Source: Aculops lycopersici (taxonomy: Eukaryota; Arthropoda; Arachnida; Trombidiformes; Eriophyidae). Taken from it: a stretch of DNA of 64,000 nt. Shown piece by piece: positions 1-14,415 of the stretch. Within the stretch, counting starts at the first letter, position 1. Each line of letters starts with the position of its first letter. A model generated the notes under the pieces. The model was not told the origin of the DNA and ran no database searches. It saw only the letters and a list, made by a program, of their open reading frames with translations. The stretch is from assembly GCA_015350385.1 (NCBI GenBank), contig WNKI01000001.1, positions 4,845,026 through 4,909,025 on the forward strand, in the 5' to 3' direction. The position numbers and the translations under genes are program-made.

Positions 1-38
1 GAGGGAGANAGAGGAGNGAGAGAGAGAGAGAGAGAGAT
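1..38. repeat. (GA)n tract at the window edge
   Basis: Almost uninterrupted GA dinucleotides, with two undetermined bases. Similar GA/CT tracts recur at about 7109-7124, 7696-7713, 9061-9086, 14955-14973, 15436-15453, 15730-15746 and 32771-32799. Confidence 0.9.
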
Positions 39-3000
39 GAGAAATTGATATTCCGGCGTGTCATTGTGTTGGGATTGTTGTTGTTGGTGTTGTTCGCAAT
101 CAATAAAAGCGTCACTCGACGGATTGTTGCAGTTTGATTGAGGGCAACGCCGACCTGACGCCAGGAGGAGAAGAAGAAACAGAGGCAGGGGTAAAGTCGA
201 GAGGCTGGCGATAGACAGACCTGGCCACGTATTCAGAGAGATGAATACGAAATGAGCAACCGTTGCGATGGTTGGCTCGTCGTTGCTCTTACTGTTGCTG
301 TTGCTTTTGCTGTTGCTTTTACTATTGCACAACAACCAAAGTTTGAGCTCACCTCTCGCGCCCTCAAGTGCGAGCGCCAACCAAAAGTTGGAGGCTGAGA
401 ATTGCGCGAGCTATGCAAATGAACACTCGAAAAGGACAACGCAACCACCGAAAGTCTTGGCTGCTCATCGTTATGGCGCAACGAAAGCCACGAGGAAGCC
501 AAAATAATGAGCTCAGCAGTAAACAAGAAGACGACGACGACGACGACTCGCCAAACGATAGATAGATGGACTAAACCCCAAATTGGACCCGAAGTGAGTG
601 TATTTCTGTCGATATCAAGTGGCCGCCTGTGGAATTAAAGGCTCCAAATCGGCGGACACTCGAAAGGGCGACGAAGCGAGAAATTGCTCCTTGATGCTTA
701 TCTGCCTGTCTATCTATTTCTCTACGTTGCGCACTCGACTCTCTTGTCGCTAACTGAACTTGTATTTGCTGGTGCTTGCTTGCGTCACCCGTGAACCAAC
801 TAGCAACTTCCGGCCAGCGACCGGAATGAATTGGTGCGCCCCCAATGTGAGCAGTCAGTCACACTATACGGATTTGGTCGTGTGCACTTATCGTAGTCGT
901 CGTCGTAGTCGTCGTCGTTCTCCAGTTAAACTGGATGGCAGGCGGGCGGGCGGGCGATAAACTGTTAGCTTCCGCTGCTTTTATCGCGCGTGTTACGTAA
1001 CTTGGTTGCCCGTTCACTCTAATGCGAGCTAATGGAGATTCAATTGGTCCGAGTTTGTGGTGTTGCGCAACGACGCTTGCTATACTGCATCATGAACAAC
1101 AAAGACCACCAACTCCACCAAATGGGATTTCGTCAATAGCAACATCAACATCAACAACAACAACGCAACTTCTCGCTCACATAGAGACACGCGTGCCAGA
1201 AAAAGGCCCTCTCTCACACACATACTTCTCGCGCACACGCCACATTAAAGGCAAATCCAATAGACTCCGACCGTCTGATGGTTGGTCCAAAAAGATACTT
1301 TTAGGTTCAATTGGATTCAATTTAGCAGGCGGCGGCGGCGAGCCATTTAATTGCGCGACTCAAGTTGCCGTCTCGTAGCGCCGCAATCGGCGCTAAATTT
1401 GAGTCCGAGTTTGATACAATCCGATCGGCAAGTGGAAGTCGAGGGCTGCGGCGATAGAAGCAACGACAAGAGTAGAACTCTGATACTGGAGAGCAAGTCA
1501 GTGGAACTAGTGAATGAGTCCAATGGCTCGGGTTTCCGGTCTTATCTTTGGTTGTTTGTGTGTTTTGTCATTTCGTCGCCGCCGTCGCCGACTACTATCG
1601 CCCAATGTCCTGTTAATTTGAAGCGACTCCGAGTGCAGAGATTTGATACACTAAATAGTAGACCGGAGTAGAGGGGAAACTAACGAGTGCATGAAAAGGG
1701 AGCTTAGCAGTCGTCATGTCGGATTTGTATCGGATGATAGTGGACTTGATTTTGTGTTGTGCCCGCAGTGCATTGGCGACAGATTAAATTTGAAGCGATG
1801 ACACAATACGGCGCAGCTTAAAAGTGTTGTCTTTTCTTTACTCCCTCCCTCTCGCAACTCCGGGCTGTCAGTGTCAATTTGACCGGAACTACAGGTGGGT
1901 TGCCGGTGTCTCGTGTGGAATTAGAAGCGCTGGTTATAAAGAGAGTTTTTTTTAAAGAAAAGCTGATTGTTGTTGGCACTCAATGGTCATCAAATCGATT
2001 GATGAACTCTCGCCTCGTCGCTGCTCTCTTGGTTGCGCTTCTTGATTCGATCAAGTCGCTCGAGGTATCAGCTTGAATTGTGTCTCGCTCGTTTCGTGGG
2101 TCTTCCTTTTGGAGTCATCCTTTGGCTCGCTTTTGAATTGCTAAGACTCTTCCCTAGCTAAAATCATCCACGCCAACAATTGTTGCGCAACAACTGGGCC
2201 AATAATCGTCTTCGCCGCTGGCCTTATCGACTGCTGCAGTTGTTGTCGATCGATTGCTGTTGTAGCAACCGATCGAATCGAATCGATTACAACAATCACA
2301 ACGCAACTCGCCAGGAGAGGGGCTATTTAGGAGCGATAACGATAAGATTTATCGAAGTGAGCAACTTTAGTTGCGAATCAAATGAAATGAGCATTCAGCG
2401 GCCTATATTGGCCAGTTCATGAGCAGCGGCAAGCAATTCGCCGTTGGCAGTTGGCGCGTTGAGTTTCGGTGTGAGCCAGCGATCTCTGTGAGCGAGCTCT
2501 TCTGGTTGTGCTGCAGTTTGTCCGCGAAATGCAATGAGCCGCTCAAACGCATCAGTGGCGCTAATAATGAGCCGCCGTCGATTGCATGCGCACCGGATGC
2601 TCATTTTAAGTAACAAGCAACCTGACACGTGTAGCTCTCACAAGTCTCATTAGCGTTCTCTCTACCACACACTATGCAAGTGAGCGTGTAAACACAGGGA
2701 AGTTGCCATTGGTGAACAGCAAACACGTGGCGCAGTTTTAATCGAAAGAACGAGAGAAACCTTGGGGCTTGCCTCGTTTGGTCTGATTGGGGGGAGGGGA
2801 GGGGGAGTGAGATGAGTTCCGATGACGTTTCGCGGTTTCAGCGGTCGGGGTAAATTAGAGTACCAGGCGCTCTGGTTAGTGAACCAACTAGATGAAATGA
2901 CAGAGCCGATCACAAACAACTGAACAAACAGTTGGATCCTGTTTGGTTGTGTCACAAGTTGAAGTGAGCATCGCGCGACCATTAGGAAACACGAGTAGAG

Positions 3001-6000
3001 ACTTGTGAGAAGCACTTTCTTCTTAGAATATCATTCTTTGGCCAACTCTTGGTTGTTTCCACCGCAAACTAACAGCAAAGTGAAACAGAAGCAGCAGTAA
3101 ACCACCGACTGGATGGTCCTCTCTGCGGTTAGATCGGAATACCATCACAAGCGTATCAAACGTATAACACGTAACACTACAGCTGTTGGCGTCGGAACCT
3201 TTTTGGGTCGGGAGCACAGGTAGCAGGGCACTACTAGGAAACGCTAGCCTTAGGCTGTTTATGTAAGATTACTTGCACCACCGCCAACAACAACAATAAC
3301 AAAAAACTCTACTCTCAGCACCATCGGCACCCAACGTGATGTGTGACCTTCCGCAGCTCATTTACCTTTGGAGTGTACAGAAATGTGTTTGATTATTAGG
3401 CAAACAAGAGCAACGGTGGCTGCTTGTCAAGTCAAGATAAGTGCGTGTTGTGTTTAAAGCTTGTAGTGTGCGGCTCAGTCTAGTTTAGAGTAGAGCAGTA
3501 GTGGTAGCGGTAGTAGTAGTGGTAGTATTAGAGTGGATAGGCAAATCCACGGATGAGCCGGTCTAAGCTGGATAATCAGGCTGCTCTCTCTCTCTCTTAT
3601 GCCCCTCCGCTTTCCGCTTCCTCCCCCTCCCCGACTCAGCGCATGTATTTGCAACTTGCATGAGCCACTCGATGCATCCTCGATTTATTGATCAGCTCCC
3701 GAATTGCCGCCGGCTTCGTTTGTCCGCAAGGTGGTGGCATTTTGTCCATCCGAGTGTCATATGTCGACTGCAGATCCACAAGTGTTTGCACTATCAATGC
3801 ACGCGCTGTTTGTGCATTTCCCGTGTTACATAATTGGGTTTCCTTAGAATTGAATTGAATGGAATGGAAGGACTACAGTATAGTTGCGCATGCTGTATGG
3901 TATCAAAACGCTACAGCTGATCCCAGCGTTTAAGCCACCACCGCCACTAAGGAACACGAAGAAAAGTTAAGCCGATTCGAGGAAAGAGAGAATCCGATTT
4001 TTGCCCACTCTAGTTGACGCCTGCAAACCTACCCCGTGGCCATAAGTCTTCGCCGTGACCTTCGCTACTGCTGCTTGCTCACTATATTCCTTGTTGCCTT
4101 TAGATCCAAATGCATTTAGATTGTACTCTACTGATCTTAGTCTATTTATACACTTTGCCAATGATGTGGTGCATGTGATCGAGAAAACCGAGGAGAAGAA
4201 GGCAATCTGTTGGAGAGAAATACCATCACCATGCCAATAAGTCATCATTTTGGCGGCTATTCACTCTCATAGAAAATCACAATCAACTTCTCAACAACCA
4301 CCACCATAGTCCACGGTGACTTCATCATAATCATCATCGTGCCGCGAAGTCGCCGCCGGAGTAGTAGCCACACTAAGTCTCACTTTAACTCCTCCTCCTC
4401 CTCCTCCTACTACTACTACTACTGCTTCTCCTCCTTAAAACTACCAAGCTACTTATATTCTAGCCGTTAATTCACTGCCACCAACCTGGCGAGCTATATC
4501 CTCTCGATCCTCTTTTCAGGGGCTAACGTGCACGAGGTTTACTGGCCGGCCGCTTGGTTGCTCGGCTAAGAGGCTCAGGCGGATTTAGGAAATACTTGTT
4601 GTGTTGTTGTTGCCATAGGGATTGCATGCGTGTGAGGCGCTTCGTCTGCTTCTTATTCTCACTCTATCCAAAGTCGTCTTATGCTCAACTCGACCAAAGA
4701 GCTTCTGCTGATCTGATCCTATCCGCTTAGTGAGAGAATGTGTATTTGAATTGTCAATCGGATTCCATTTGCCAATCTTCTAATATCTTAGCGTACCACG
4801 ACCATTGGTATTACTAGGCGCATATAACTAAAACAAGCACCTTTAGCCCCTCTCTTTCTCAAGGGGCTTGATTCCCGATTAAAAGAAAATCTTTCGTTAC
4901 GAGCGAAAGTATTCCAGCCTACCAGTCAGTCGGTCTCATCTCATTTGATCTCATATAACTCGCTTATTCCCTCAACCAGCTTTAGGTTTTATTCTTCCTT
5001 CCTCCTATTAGTATTACTTCATTTCGTCCTCGTCGCGTCGAGGTTATTCTTGTTCAGTGTCAATTTTGTTGCAGCCGAGTCAAGTTCAAAAGTGCGAATC
5101 GATCTTGCCAAATAAAAAAGAATATATATATATATATTGATGGACGGACTTCGTATGATTTTGAAGGGGTTTGACTTGAAAGACTGTAAAAATATACAGT
5201 TTCTACTGTTTGGGATTGAGAGAGGGGCCTGAGTGTTTCAAATTTTATCAAGTGCCAAAAGGTCATCAGGTGTCCGGTTGCCACTACGCTCGTGTCCATA
5301 ACGTAAGCAAACGCGTGTTCAATGTATCAAGTGTCAAGTTACCATCTCCGATGCTGCTAAACATATTGCTACTGAAAATTCATCAAATCAAATGTAACGT
5401 TTTTCATGCTTAGGCTAAGTTTCAAATTCGATGTTCAAAATTTCAAACACATTCAAGCCAACAAATGAAATCAAAAGTTGAATCAAATTCTCTTTCGCAA
5501 TGCCGGCAACACCACGAATCTTTTTCCCGTTTCTACAAATGGGAAACATGAAACCTCGCTAGCATTAAATTCTATCAATTGATTGACGGTCGTCTAGCTC
5601 TAGCTGGATGGCTGGTCAGCCCGCAATATGTCACAATTTGTTGCTAGAGATGAACGCTTGTCAATTGTACTTCAAATCACAGGCGGAATGACGCAACTTG
5701 AAACTAGATATTCCATCCGATGTGATGTGATTATTTAGAATCTAATCTTTGTAGGTAAGTAAAATTCCTGTTCATCTTCTCTTGCCATTTCTCTTGTATC
5801 TAATCTATCAACAAGCACCGGAAAATGTTGTCTCTCGAGCTTTTTTTTGCATTTATTGGTTAATTCTTCTCAAATAGGGAAAGGGTAAATTTTTGAAACA
5901 ATAATTTGGGGGTACACAAATTGGGATCTGTCAAATTGGGGTACTTTATGATTGCATCAACATGTGTGTAAAGGGCCCACTCACAGTTCACTCGTGGAGG

Positions 6001-8375
6001 TGAATTATAGTATTCTAGAATTTTCAGCGCCAAGTTTAAAAATGCTCGCATCAACACGAGATCTTTCACGTGTCGTGTTTTGTGTCAAAAATCTCAACTT
6101 GATTCCACTGAATAAAGTAGTTGACAAATGATATCATTATTACTCGTCGCATGGTATTAGCTAGAATTTATCTCATTTTTCAAACGTCAGATTGAAACAA
6201 TTTAGTCAAGTTGAGTTGGATTTAGGTGCCGCTGATCAAATATCAAAAATGAGGTTAAACTTTGAGCGGGTGGAGGGAGGGGGAGGACGTTGCATTTGCA
6301 CGAGATTTGTAGGCAAACACAAACAAGGAGGTTAAAGATATTGATGCTGCGGGAAACCTGATCAAGATACAAACAACAGTTGAAGTAAATCCACTGGCCT
6401 AGTTGTATCAGCTTAAAAGAAATCCCGACCACAGCAACAACATGATACGTGGCCTTTGTGATATGCCGCCGCTGCCGCTCTACTTAGCGGCTGGCGCATA
6501 TTGCACTGGAATTTCCATACCTGGCCACGGCGACTTTGACACACTTGGCGTTTGTGTTTTGGAAGGAGTGCGTCTAGTAAATATAAAGACAACCACTGTT
6601 TGCGCTCGATTAACGTGCTGAGAGACTGGATATCAGTTTGTATCACACAGGAGCAGAGAGGTTAAGTTAACGAAACAATTTGTCACCTTCGACCTTGTGG
6701 TTGGTCCCACTAAATATGCCAGCGCCGCCACTAGCAACTGGTGGCAGATCCAGTTACCAAATGAGACATCAAGAGTGGAGCAAACAAGGCCGGCAGCCGA
6801 GAGGAGAATATAATTTGTTTGCCGTCATGTAAAAATTGATAGACAAATAGACCAGCGCATGGACAAAAGCATAGCGCTACTTCATTGTTTCTGGCCACCA
6901 ACAACGAAGGGGTCACCTGGTTGCTTGGTCGGTTGGCTGGCTGGCTGGCTAGTGGACGAGACAGTTTTAGTGGCGACAAATGAGTGAGATTTTTGCGACT
7001 AATTTTCGGATCCCAGACAAAGTGAAGCCTATCGGTCAAGTTGATGTCGTTGTTTTCCTTGCTACCAGACTCGCGTTGCTAGATTAGCACCTAAACGGAT
7101 GGCCGCGGAAGAGAGAGAGAGAGAAGCTGATTTTGTGTCCACCTCGCACCTGGGCAAGAATTTCGGCATCACCTTTTACAAGGAGGAGTCACTCCGACTA
7201 GTAAGCTTTCAACTTTTCTCCTCCTCCTCCTCCTCCATCGAAATAAGAGTGATGATCGGATTCCTCGTGTGTACATGACATGAAAGAACACATCTCAAGA
7301 GGAGGTGGAGTTGAGTCGAATGAAACGAAAATGAGATCACATGGAGAGAGAGAGAATGATAACGGGAGAGAGTTTAAGGGAAGCCGCCGAGGGGCTAACC
7401 GGATCAAAGTAAGGCACGCGAATAGAATCGCTCCAGCCGCCGGCTGCTCATCTCACCTTTTTTCTGGCGAGCAAATTGAATCAGACCACCGGATGGCAAG
7501 CTCATGTTATTTTTTGCTCTCTCCTATTTCTGTAGAATCGAGTGGCGTCCGTTTGGCCAGCGGCAGCCGACTTTTGGGCGGCCACTAAAAGTCGGCCTAT
7601 AGTTGCCTATTTGGCAACGGCGCCACCGCAACTACTGTAGCCGAGTTACAGCTTGGCGTTGCTCTCTTTCTCTCTCGCCCTATGAGTTGCGAGGCGAGAG
7701 AGAGAGAGAGAGAAACTCGACTCCGTTTAAAGTGTGCTGCGAGCAGACCAACTTGGGGCGTTCAATTAATTCATTTGTCAATCATGATTAAGTCCCTTGT
7801 GGTTCAACAAGAAACTCACCATGACAACAGCAACAACTGCTCGCAGTTGGACCAAAAAGTGAGCTTGAGTTACATACAAACACAATGTCGTTGAACTTGA
7901 AGACTTGCATTGTTTGTTATGTGTCAGTCAAAATTCAACCACCACACCAACAGGAGGGAAGCTGCCTGCTAAGCCACATGACAACTAAACCACCGGAGAC
8001 GTCACAGGAGGAGAGGAAATTTCGCATCGACTCCGATGATGTCTTAGTTATTCAGTGGGAGCCAAAAGCTTTGAACGTCGCTCAGCGCGTCGAGGGTGGC
8101 TTGCGGTTTTTATTTGGTGTCTTATTTCACAATTTTTTATATGATATATATTATGCGCCACAAAACCACCAGCTACCAAAGTTGAACAAACAACTATAAC
8201 ATAAACTCACTCACTCACTCGGCCCAACAAACCATTGGACCAGCGCGGCGCCCCATCAAAGGGAACAATCGTGTGTGGCAACTGGCGCTCACCTATGCGT
8301 TTGGTGTGGCTTCGTTGGCGGCGCCGCCGGTTACAATGGCGGCGTCGCTCTGTATTAGGAACAATCCAAATGGAA

Positions 8376-8376
<1 letters not shown>

Positions 8377-8406
<30 letters not shown>

Positions 8407-8408
8407 CT
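8377..8408. repeat. (CTT)n microsatellite
   Basis: About ten uninterrupted CTT units. It explains the Ser-rich and Arg-rich open frames on the two strands here. Confidence 0.95.
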
Positions 8409-8619
8409 AAAGTTCCTCAATATTCCATTCCGCTTTGCCTTATTATTGGCCAGTGGTCGCCATTCAGCTTGCTTGTTGGTTTTCCCATATAAACGCGCTA
8501 AATAGAATGAAACTGTTTTCCTCCGCCACCGAACTTCATCTTTCTCCTTACTCAGGTATTTTTCCCTCCATCGCACCCGAGAAAGTCGCCGTCTCTTGAC
8601 AAAACCACCATGACCACCA

Positions 8620-8640
8620 ATCAAATCAAATCAAATCAAA
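8620..8640. repeat. (ATCAA)n pentanucleotide repeat
   Basis: Four tandem units of ATCAA. The same motif is repeated at 19390-19414. Confidence 0.9.
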
Positions 8641-9731
8641 TGGCCACAACTACAACCTGAGTTACCATCAAATGGATACCACACAACAATGAGCTACTGC
8701 TGCTTTATTGATTGTACAATGTAGCGGCGGCATTGATCGTTGGTGATAATAATAGTAATAATAATAATTGTTCAAGGGCACAAATTCTATCCAAACCAGT
8801 GCTTGCTTGTTGTGCTATAACTGGCACGGCGGCAACGCTCAAAAGTTTGCCCAAAAGTATAAAGCACTCTCGCCCGAGCTACTTGATGGACATTAAGTGG
8901 AGGCGAGCGAAAGTAGCGAGTAGTGTATCAATTTCACTCGATTGCCGGCCTCTCGATGGCAAGAGAAGAGTCCAAAGAGCCGACATGCTTTTGCACGCTT
9001 CACCTCTAGCTTTGAGTCTGGCGTTGATGTTACCAAGGCAAAGGTAAAGGTAAAGTTTTAGAGAAAGAGAGAGAGAGAGAGAGAGAAGAGGAAAGAAGAG
9101 CGGCAAGCGTCACTAGTCAATCAAGTGAGTTAGTCGAAACATTTCAAGTTCTCCCTCGCTCTCGCCCGATCCTCAATGCTCGTGATTTCTAACTGACAAC
9201 CAGTGGTCCACCCGAACCAATAGATACCGGGCGAATCAGTGGGATACCAAAGCAACATTTTTGGCCCACACACAGGTAATCAAACAAATCGGAGTGGGCG
9301 GTCCGAGCCATAGATCACACAGATTCGATTCGATCCGATCCATTGGCTCCCTTTTACCCGAGAAAACGATTGTCAAAGGATATGCCCATATTTTCGCTCG
9401 ATCAAATCTCTCTCTCGATGGACCAATACATACATTGATTATATAGAAACACCAATACAAATGCAACTCCCGTTCCGTTTGTTTGTTTGGTCAATGCACT
9501 CGAGTTGATTGAACCGAAGCGACACAATTTTGCGGTTGATTTTGCCCGAGAGACGAATCGGGGAGAAATATAATTGAAATGTAGAGCAAAATAATAATAT
9601 CAATAATAACAATGATAATAGGCTGCGTTGGTGGCATCAAGTTGGTTTCCTTCTCTGGCTTCCGAATTTCGGTTAAAACTTGGGAGTTGCATTTCCTTTT
9701 GGCACAGATGCAAAATCGGAGCAACTCTAAC

Positions 9732-9774
9732 AGGAGACTCTTGTTAGAGTTAGTGTCTCTAACAAGAGTCTCCT
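9732..9774. other. Perfect 18-bp inverted repeat with a 7-nt loop
   Basis: The left arm 9732-9749 and right arm 9757-9774 are exact reverse complements around a 7-base spacer. A third partial arm, CTCTAACA at 9725-9732, can also pair with TGTTAGAG at 9742-9749, so two alternative hairpins are possible. No role is assigned. The stem is somewhat short for a canonical microRNA precursor. Confidence 0.9.
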
Positions 9775-12700
9775 CTTTGGTTCGCAATTGCAAACGAAAG
9801 CAGTAGACAGACTGTCGCCATGAAAAGAGCGAGAGAGAATGGTCAAAATTGGAGCAATCTGCAGAAATTCACATGTCGTCTTCTCCCCATTTCTTGTAGT
9901 CATTGTTTCAAGCTCAGAAATGAAATCCCCGGCATTAAAACCAACGACATGAGGCCTAAGAGGGCAACTGAAATGAGCAACTGTCATCAGTTTGCAAAGT
10001 TTGGGAAGCTGTGGCAGCAAGTGGCTGCGAGCGTGCGATATGCAGGCCCAAAGTTGGGGCGCATGCAAATGTTCGGACAGTTGCCTCCGCCTCTAGCTAA
10101 TGATTACTCGTTTGTCGACGAGCATGGTCGTCAAAGTGGCCAACTAGTGAGCAGTCGTGGTCGTCGTGGTCGTCGTCGTTGGCGGCGGCGGCAGTAAATT
10201 TGATTTCAAATTTTCAACACTCATCTCAACGGCCAGTGGACTTGTCGACTGGCACATGCTCACCGAAATGATTATGGAAATTCCAAACTTTGTTGCCTTG
10301 TATTTGCGAGTTGGAACGTTAGTTGATGTTGCTTCCTCATTTGCCCTCCAATCAGCTAACTAGAATCGTCCACTCAATTTTCAGGCTGAAAGTTGAGGAA
10401 GGCGCGCATGTGAGTTGAGCCACCACCTCCCCAATTGAACTTGGCTTCAGGTTACATGCGAGTGTGCGATATGCACGCTGCACGTTGCCGGCACCATGGC
10501 CGAGCTCCTTTTTGCACACAAAGTGGCCACGTCGACAAATATCATCCTGATTGACAATATCAATTCAAACAATCAACAACTTTTGTACTTCCACATCCAC
10601 CATGTCGCCAGTATCACCGCTGCCATAAATATTGGCAAGAATTTGAGGCTCTCGGCGGCGGCGGCGGCTGCGGCGAGGATACCCTCACATCGCAGCACGC
10701 AGCCAACGGCCAGTGGCTGGCCACGAGTGCTCGCAAGGGACAACCTATGACGTCAAAACAAAGCAAATCAAATCAAAACACATCGTGCTACAAGGTATTT
10801 TCATCTTTAGCCCACTCTCCTCATTCTCTGGTATCAGATATCAACAGCAAGCGTGTCTGTTATTCTCGTTGCATGGGGCCAACGGGACTTTGGGGGCCGT
10901 TTGTGTCGGCTGGTGTGCTGAACGCGGCGAGAGTATATAGTTAGAATGCAATGTGAGCCGGCAATTAGAATGTTCCACTTCGAATGCAAAATATCAAACT
11001 TTGCGTTCCATTTGCATGCTTCCTCTTCTTCTTTGGCCCTCGCGATATGCAAAATATACTATGCGCCAAGGTTAAGTAATCGATGGCGACGTTTTCGGAC
11101 GCATAGTTCACGGAATCTCCGTTCAGCGACAAAATCTCATTCCGCTGCGCGCCAGCCAAGTGGTTGCATTGAATTGAATAATATCATCAATCAAATTCAA
11201 TTATCTTCATTATGTCGACAGTTTGTGTTGAACTCCAGGTTCTTTGCAGAGAAACTGTCGAGATAAAATCACAGCAAGAGGTTTGCCTGTTGGTTTAGGT
11301 TCCGTGTTTTGCCGGCAAGTTTGTCGGCGACTTGACACAGTCGCAGAGGTTAACAAACTTGCTTGTTAAGTCACAGATTTGCTGCTGCTGCTGTACAACC
11401 ATAATGCACAAACACACACACACAAAAAGCACTCGACTTTACTTCGATTCGATTCGATTCGGTTAAATTGAATTCGATTCGAGAGGAAAAGATAATCCAA
11501 TCAGCTGATAGGGGCAAAGAAGAGCTCTTGAAACAAGTGGTAAATCTGGCGGCTCGAGCGCAGTAGCTTGCCAGCGAGCGAAAGTCAAATACTATCGCCG
11601 GCGCCGTCGAACTGCAAGATGCAAATCGAAACATTGATACTGATACACAATCCACTTGTTTGCTTACTCTCTCGCTCACTCTCATCAGCTTGTCGGTTGA
11701 AACAAAGAGCCCGGCGAGAAGAATTCATCTGATCGCCAGGTAAACCTGAGCAATCAAATAAAACACTGGCCAATCCGAATTGGCGCCAAGCGTTTCTCGC
11801 TCGGAGGCCGGAGAGCGGGCAAAATACTTGCGCGGGCTCAGCAATTTTGAGCGATCTCATCTGAGGATAGGAAAGCAAAGAGGGAAGCAGCAGACAAACC
11901 ACCGATTGTTGGCCACAAACGAAGAAATAAAAGAATCGATCGATCTACTGGACGCCGACGAGCCGTCGACTACTTGTCGTCGGTTCGTCACTTTGTTGCG
12001 TTGCGTTGAGTTGCGTTGCTCTGTCTTTTGCATCGCCCATTTTGGCTTCGAATTAAATGGGACGCAAATGGAAGCAGCGCCAGAATCATCGTCACTCGTT
12101 TCCAGATGAGCACAGACAAACACACATAATTCTCATAAACTGCGCCGGTTACCTGAAACATTCGGTATTGCACAACAGTCCATCTAGTTTGTTGTGCAAT
12201 TTCATCTTTTAATTTCCAACCAGTGAGCCCAGAAATATTCAGGAGAAAAATGATATCATCTCTCGCGCGCAATTTAATGCTAGACCGTCACGTAATGGCG
12301 GCAACTATAGAGGAATCCAAGTCGGCGGCTGGAGAGTGGAGGATTCTATTATGTGAATATGCGAGGGCGACGCGCAAAGAGCCGGCGCACCTGTTGGCTG
12401 GACTAAATTCTAAGCATCGTTAAAAGAAGATTTATCATTTTGGTCATCGAGTCTTATGTAAGCTGCTGGTGGTGGTGCCACTTGTTGTCTTTGGTTGCAG
12501 CGACGGCCACGCCAGGTAACAGTCGCAAACTTTACATAACCTTAAGAGTCTCTGGCGCCACATTGGCACCATCACTCCACTTGTCGGCTCCTCGGTGGAG
12601 AAAAGCTGTGAACTCTTGCCCATAAGCCAAGCTCAAGTTGTCCGACGAAATGAGTTGATCATCGCGAAGCAACTCGATCGCCGCTGAGGTTACATAATCC

Positions 12701-13010
12701 CACTGCCTCCTCTCGTGCCAACCACCAGAGAGGGATAGCGAGCGGAGTGGATACATTCGAGTTTGGCTTCGAATTCGACTTCAAATTCGAACAGAAACTC
12801 GAAACTCGCATTGAATTGGAGGATTCGCGCCTGAATAGAAGCAGCAGCAGCAGCAACCTGCAGCTAGGGGATTATATTCAAATCTACTCCGAGTCCAGCG
12901 AGACCCTCGAGCCAAACCAAATGAATCAAAAGGCTCATCCCTCCCTCTCGACCGCAAGGGATTATCATGTTCTGCTGTGGCTTTCTTCGCGACGGAAAAC
13001 TCGGCTAGTT

Positions 13011-13011
<1 letters not shown>

Positions 13012-13076
<65 letters not shown>

Positions 13077-13077
13077 G
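13012..13077. repeat. (GTT)22 microsatellite
   Basis: A 66-bp uninterrupted trinucleotide array. It produces a poly-Val frame on + and a poly-Thr frame on -, both of which I discount as genes. Confidence 0.97.
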
Positions 13078-13946
13078 ATGCTGCTACTGAGTTGGGAAGA
13101 TTCCAACTATCTTGGCGTCGAGTGGTTAACCGATGAGTTATGTTGCCTGTTAGGTTAGCTTGTCGCTCGGCCATCAAAGTCTCATTTTAGCTAGCTGGTC
13201 TACCCGACTTCTTGCAAGCGACTCGCAGGTAGAGAGGAGAAAAGGTACAAAACAAGCTTGAGGCGCAAGGATTGCAAAGGCACTGGGAAAGAGTCATAAA
13301 CGCGCGCATGGAGATTGGAAACGGGGGAGAAAGCCAGTAATCAACTGAATTACTGACCATAAATGTCTAATGGAATTTGTCTCGCAACGCAACTTCGTCT
13401 CGTGGCTTGCCTCAGTTTTGCAGCGCGGTATCAGTTGCGCAAACACTTATTCTCACTGCCCGGTAAAGGTTGTTGTTTTACCTGTTTTAAGAGCGCCTCT
13501 TCTTTGTATTCCTCGCGCCCGAACACTTGATTTAAAGACAATCAAGGTTTTCAATTTTGCCCGTCGGCTGCCTAATGACACACAATCGCAATCGCAGTGA
13601 GCGCAACGCTGATAAACGGATTCAAGCGACGCCATTGCTCACTTGACTGCTCACACGCAACGCGCCACTTGGCCGCCAAGAAATTCGACCTGCGCAATTG
13701 TGACTGCGCGTGTGCGCTGCTCTTTCTCCGCGAGTATCTTTTTCAGCCAAACCAAACTCTAGCTCCAGAGTTTTACACGTTAAATGAGGAGGATAAATTC
13801 CAATAAATATTTCATTTGATTGTAGCAGCAGCAGCAGCACTTCCAGGTGAGCGCCAGAAAACACTAACACTTGAATTCATCTTGCATTCATGCTCAAAGG
13901 TGAACCAGACCAAACCAAACCAAAGCGAACCAAACCATTTGCTGCC

Positions 13947-13976
13947 GTTCGATTGGATAACATCATCCAATCGAAC
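13947..13976. other. Perfect 12-bp hairpin
   Basis: The arms 13947-13958 and 13965-13976 are exact reverse complements separated by AACATC. No function is assigned. Confidence 0.9.
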
Positions 13977-14383
13977 AGTTCCAAGTTCGAGAGAGCAAAC
14001 AAACAAGAGAGCGGTGGTTCCAAGGCTACAAAGTCAATTGGTCTGTTTGCTCAATAATGTCCAAGGTATCGATTGCATTTTGCAAGTTTGATGCTAGATA
14101 TTGGGTACAAATCGAGGAGCAAATTGTTTGTGTGCCCAGGATTCTTGTCGCATAACCTTCGCGTAACCTGCCTTCTCAAATGTTGTATCACTCCCACTAA
14201 ACGCCACACTGAAACGGGAGCAAACTAGTGTGCTCCTGAGGCAAATCTATGGAAGCGAACCGTTTGTTTGCCATCCTCACAACAATCGAGTTGCTAGAGG
14301 AGACCAAATCACCACATAGCATTTACCTGCCTAGAAACTTGAATACAAGTGACGAGTGAAACAATTTGCAGTTGTTTGTTTGC

Positions 14384-14415
14384 TTGTTGTTGTTGTTGTT
14401 GCTGCTGCTGCTGCT
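14384..14415. repeat. (TTG)n/(CTG)n compound microsatellite
   Basis: TTG units run into CTG units. The poly-Cys frame over it is a by-product. Confidence 0.9.

Noticed and set aside
9820..10197. 125-codon + strand frame in the desert
   Set aside because: No domain, an Arg-rich end created by a GTC/GGC repeat, and an equally long opposite-strand frame. Probably chance.
12747..13177. Poly-Val and poly-Thr frames over the GTT array
   Set aside because: They are translations of a microsatellite and lack any supporting domain.
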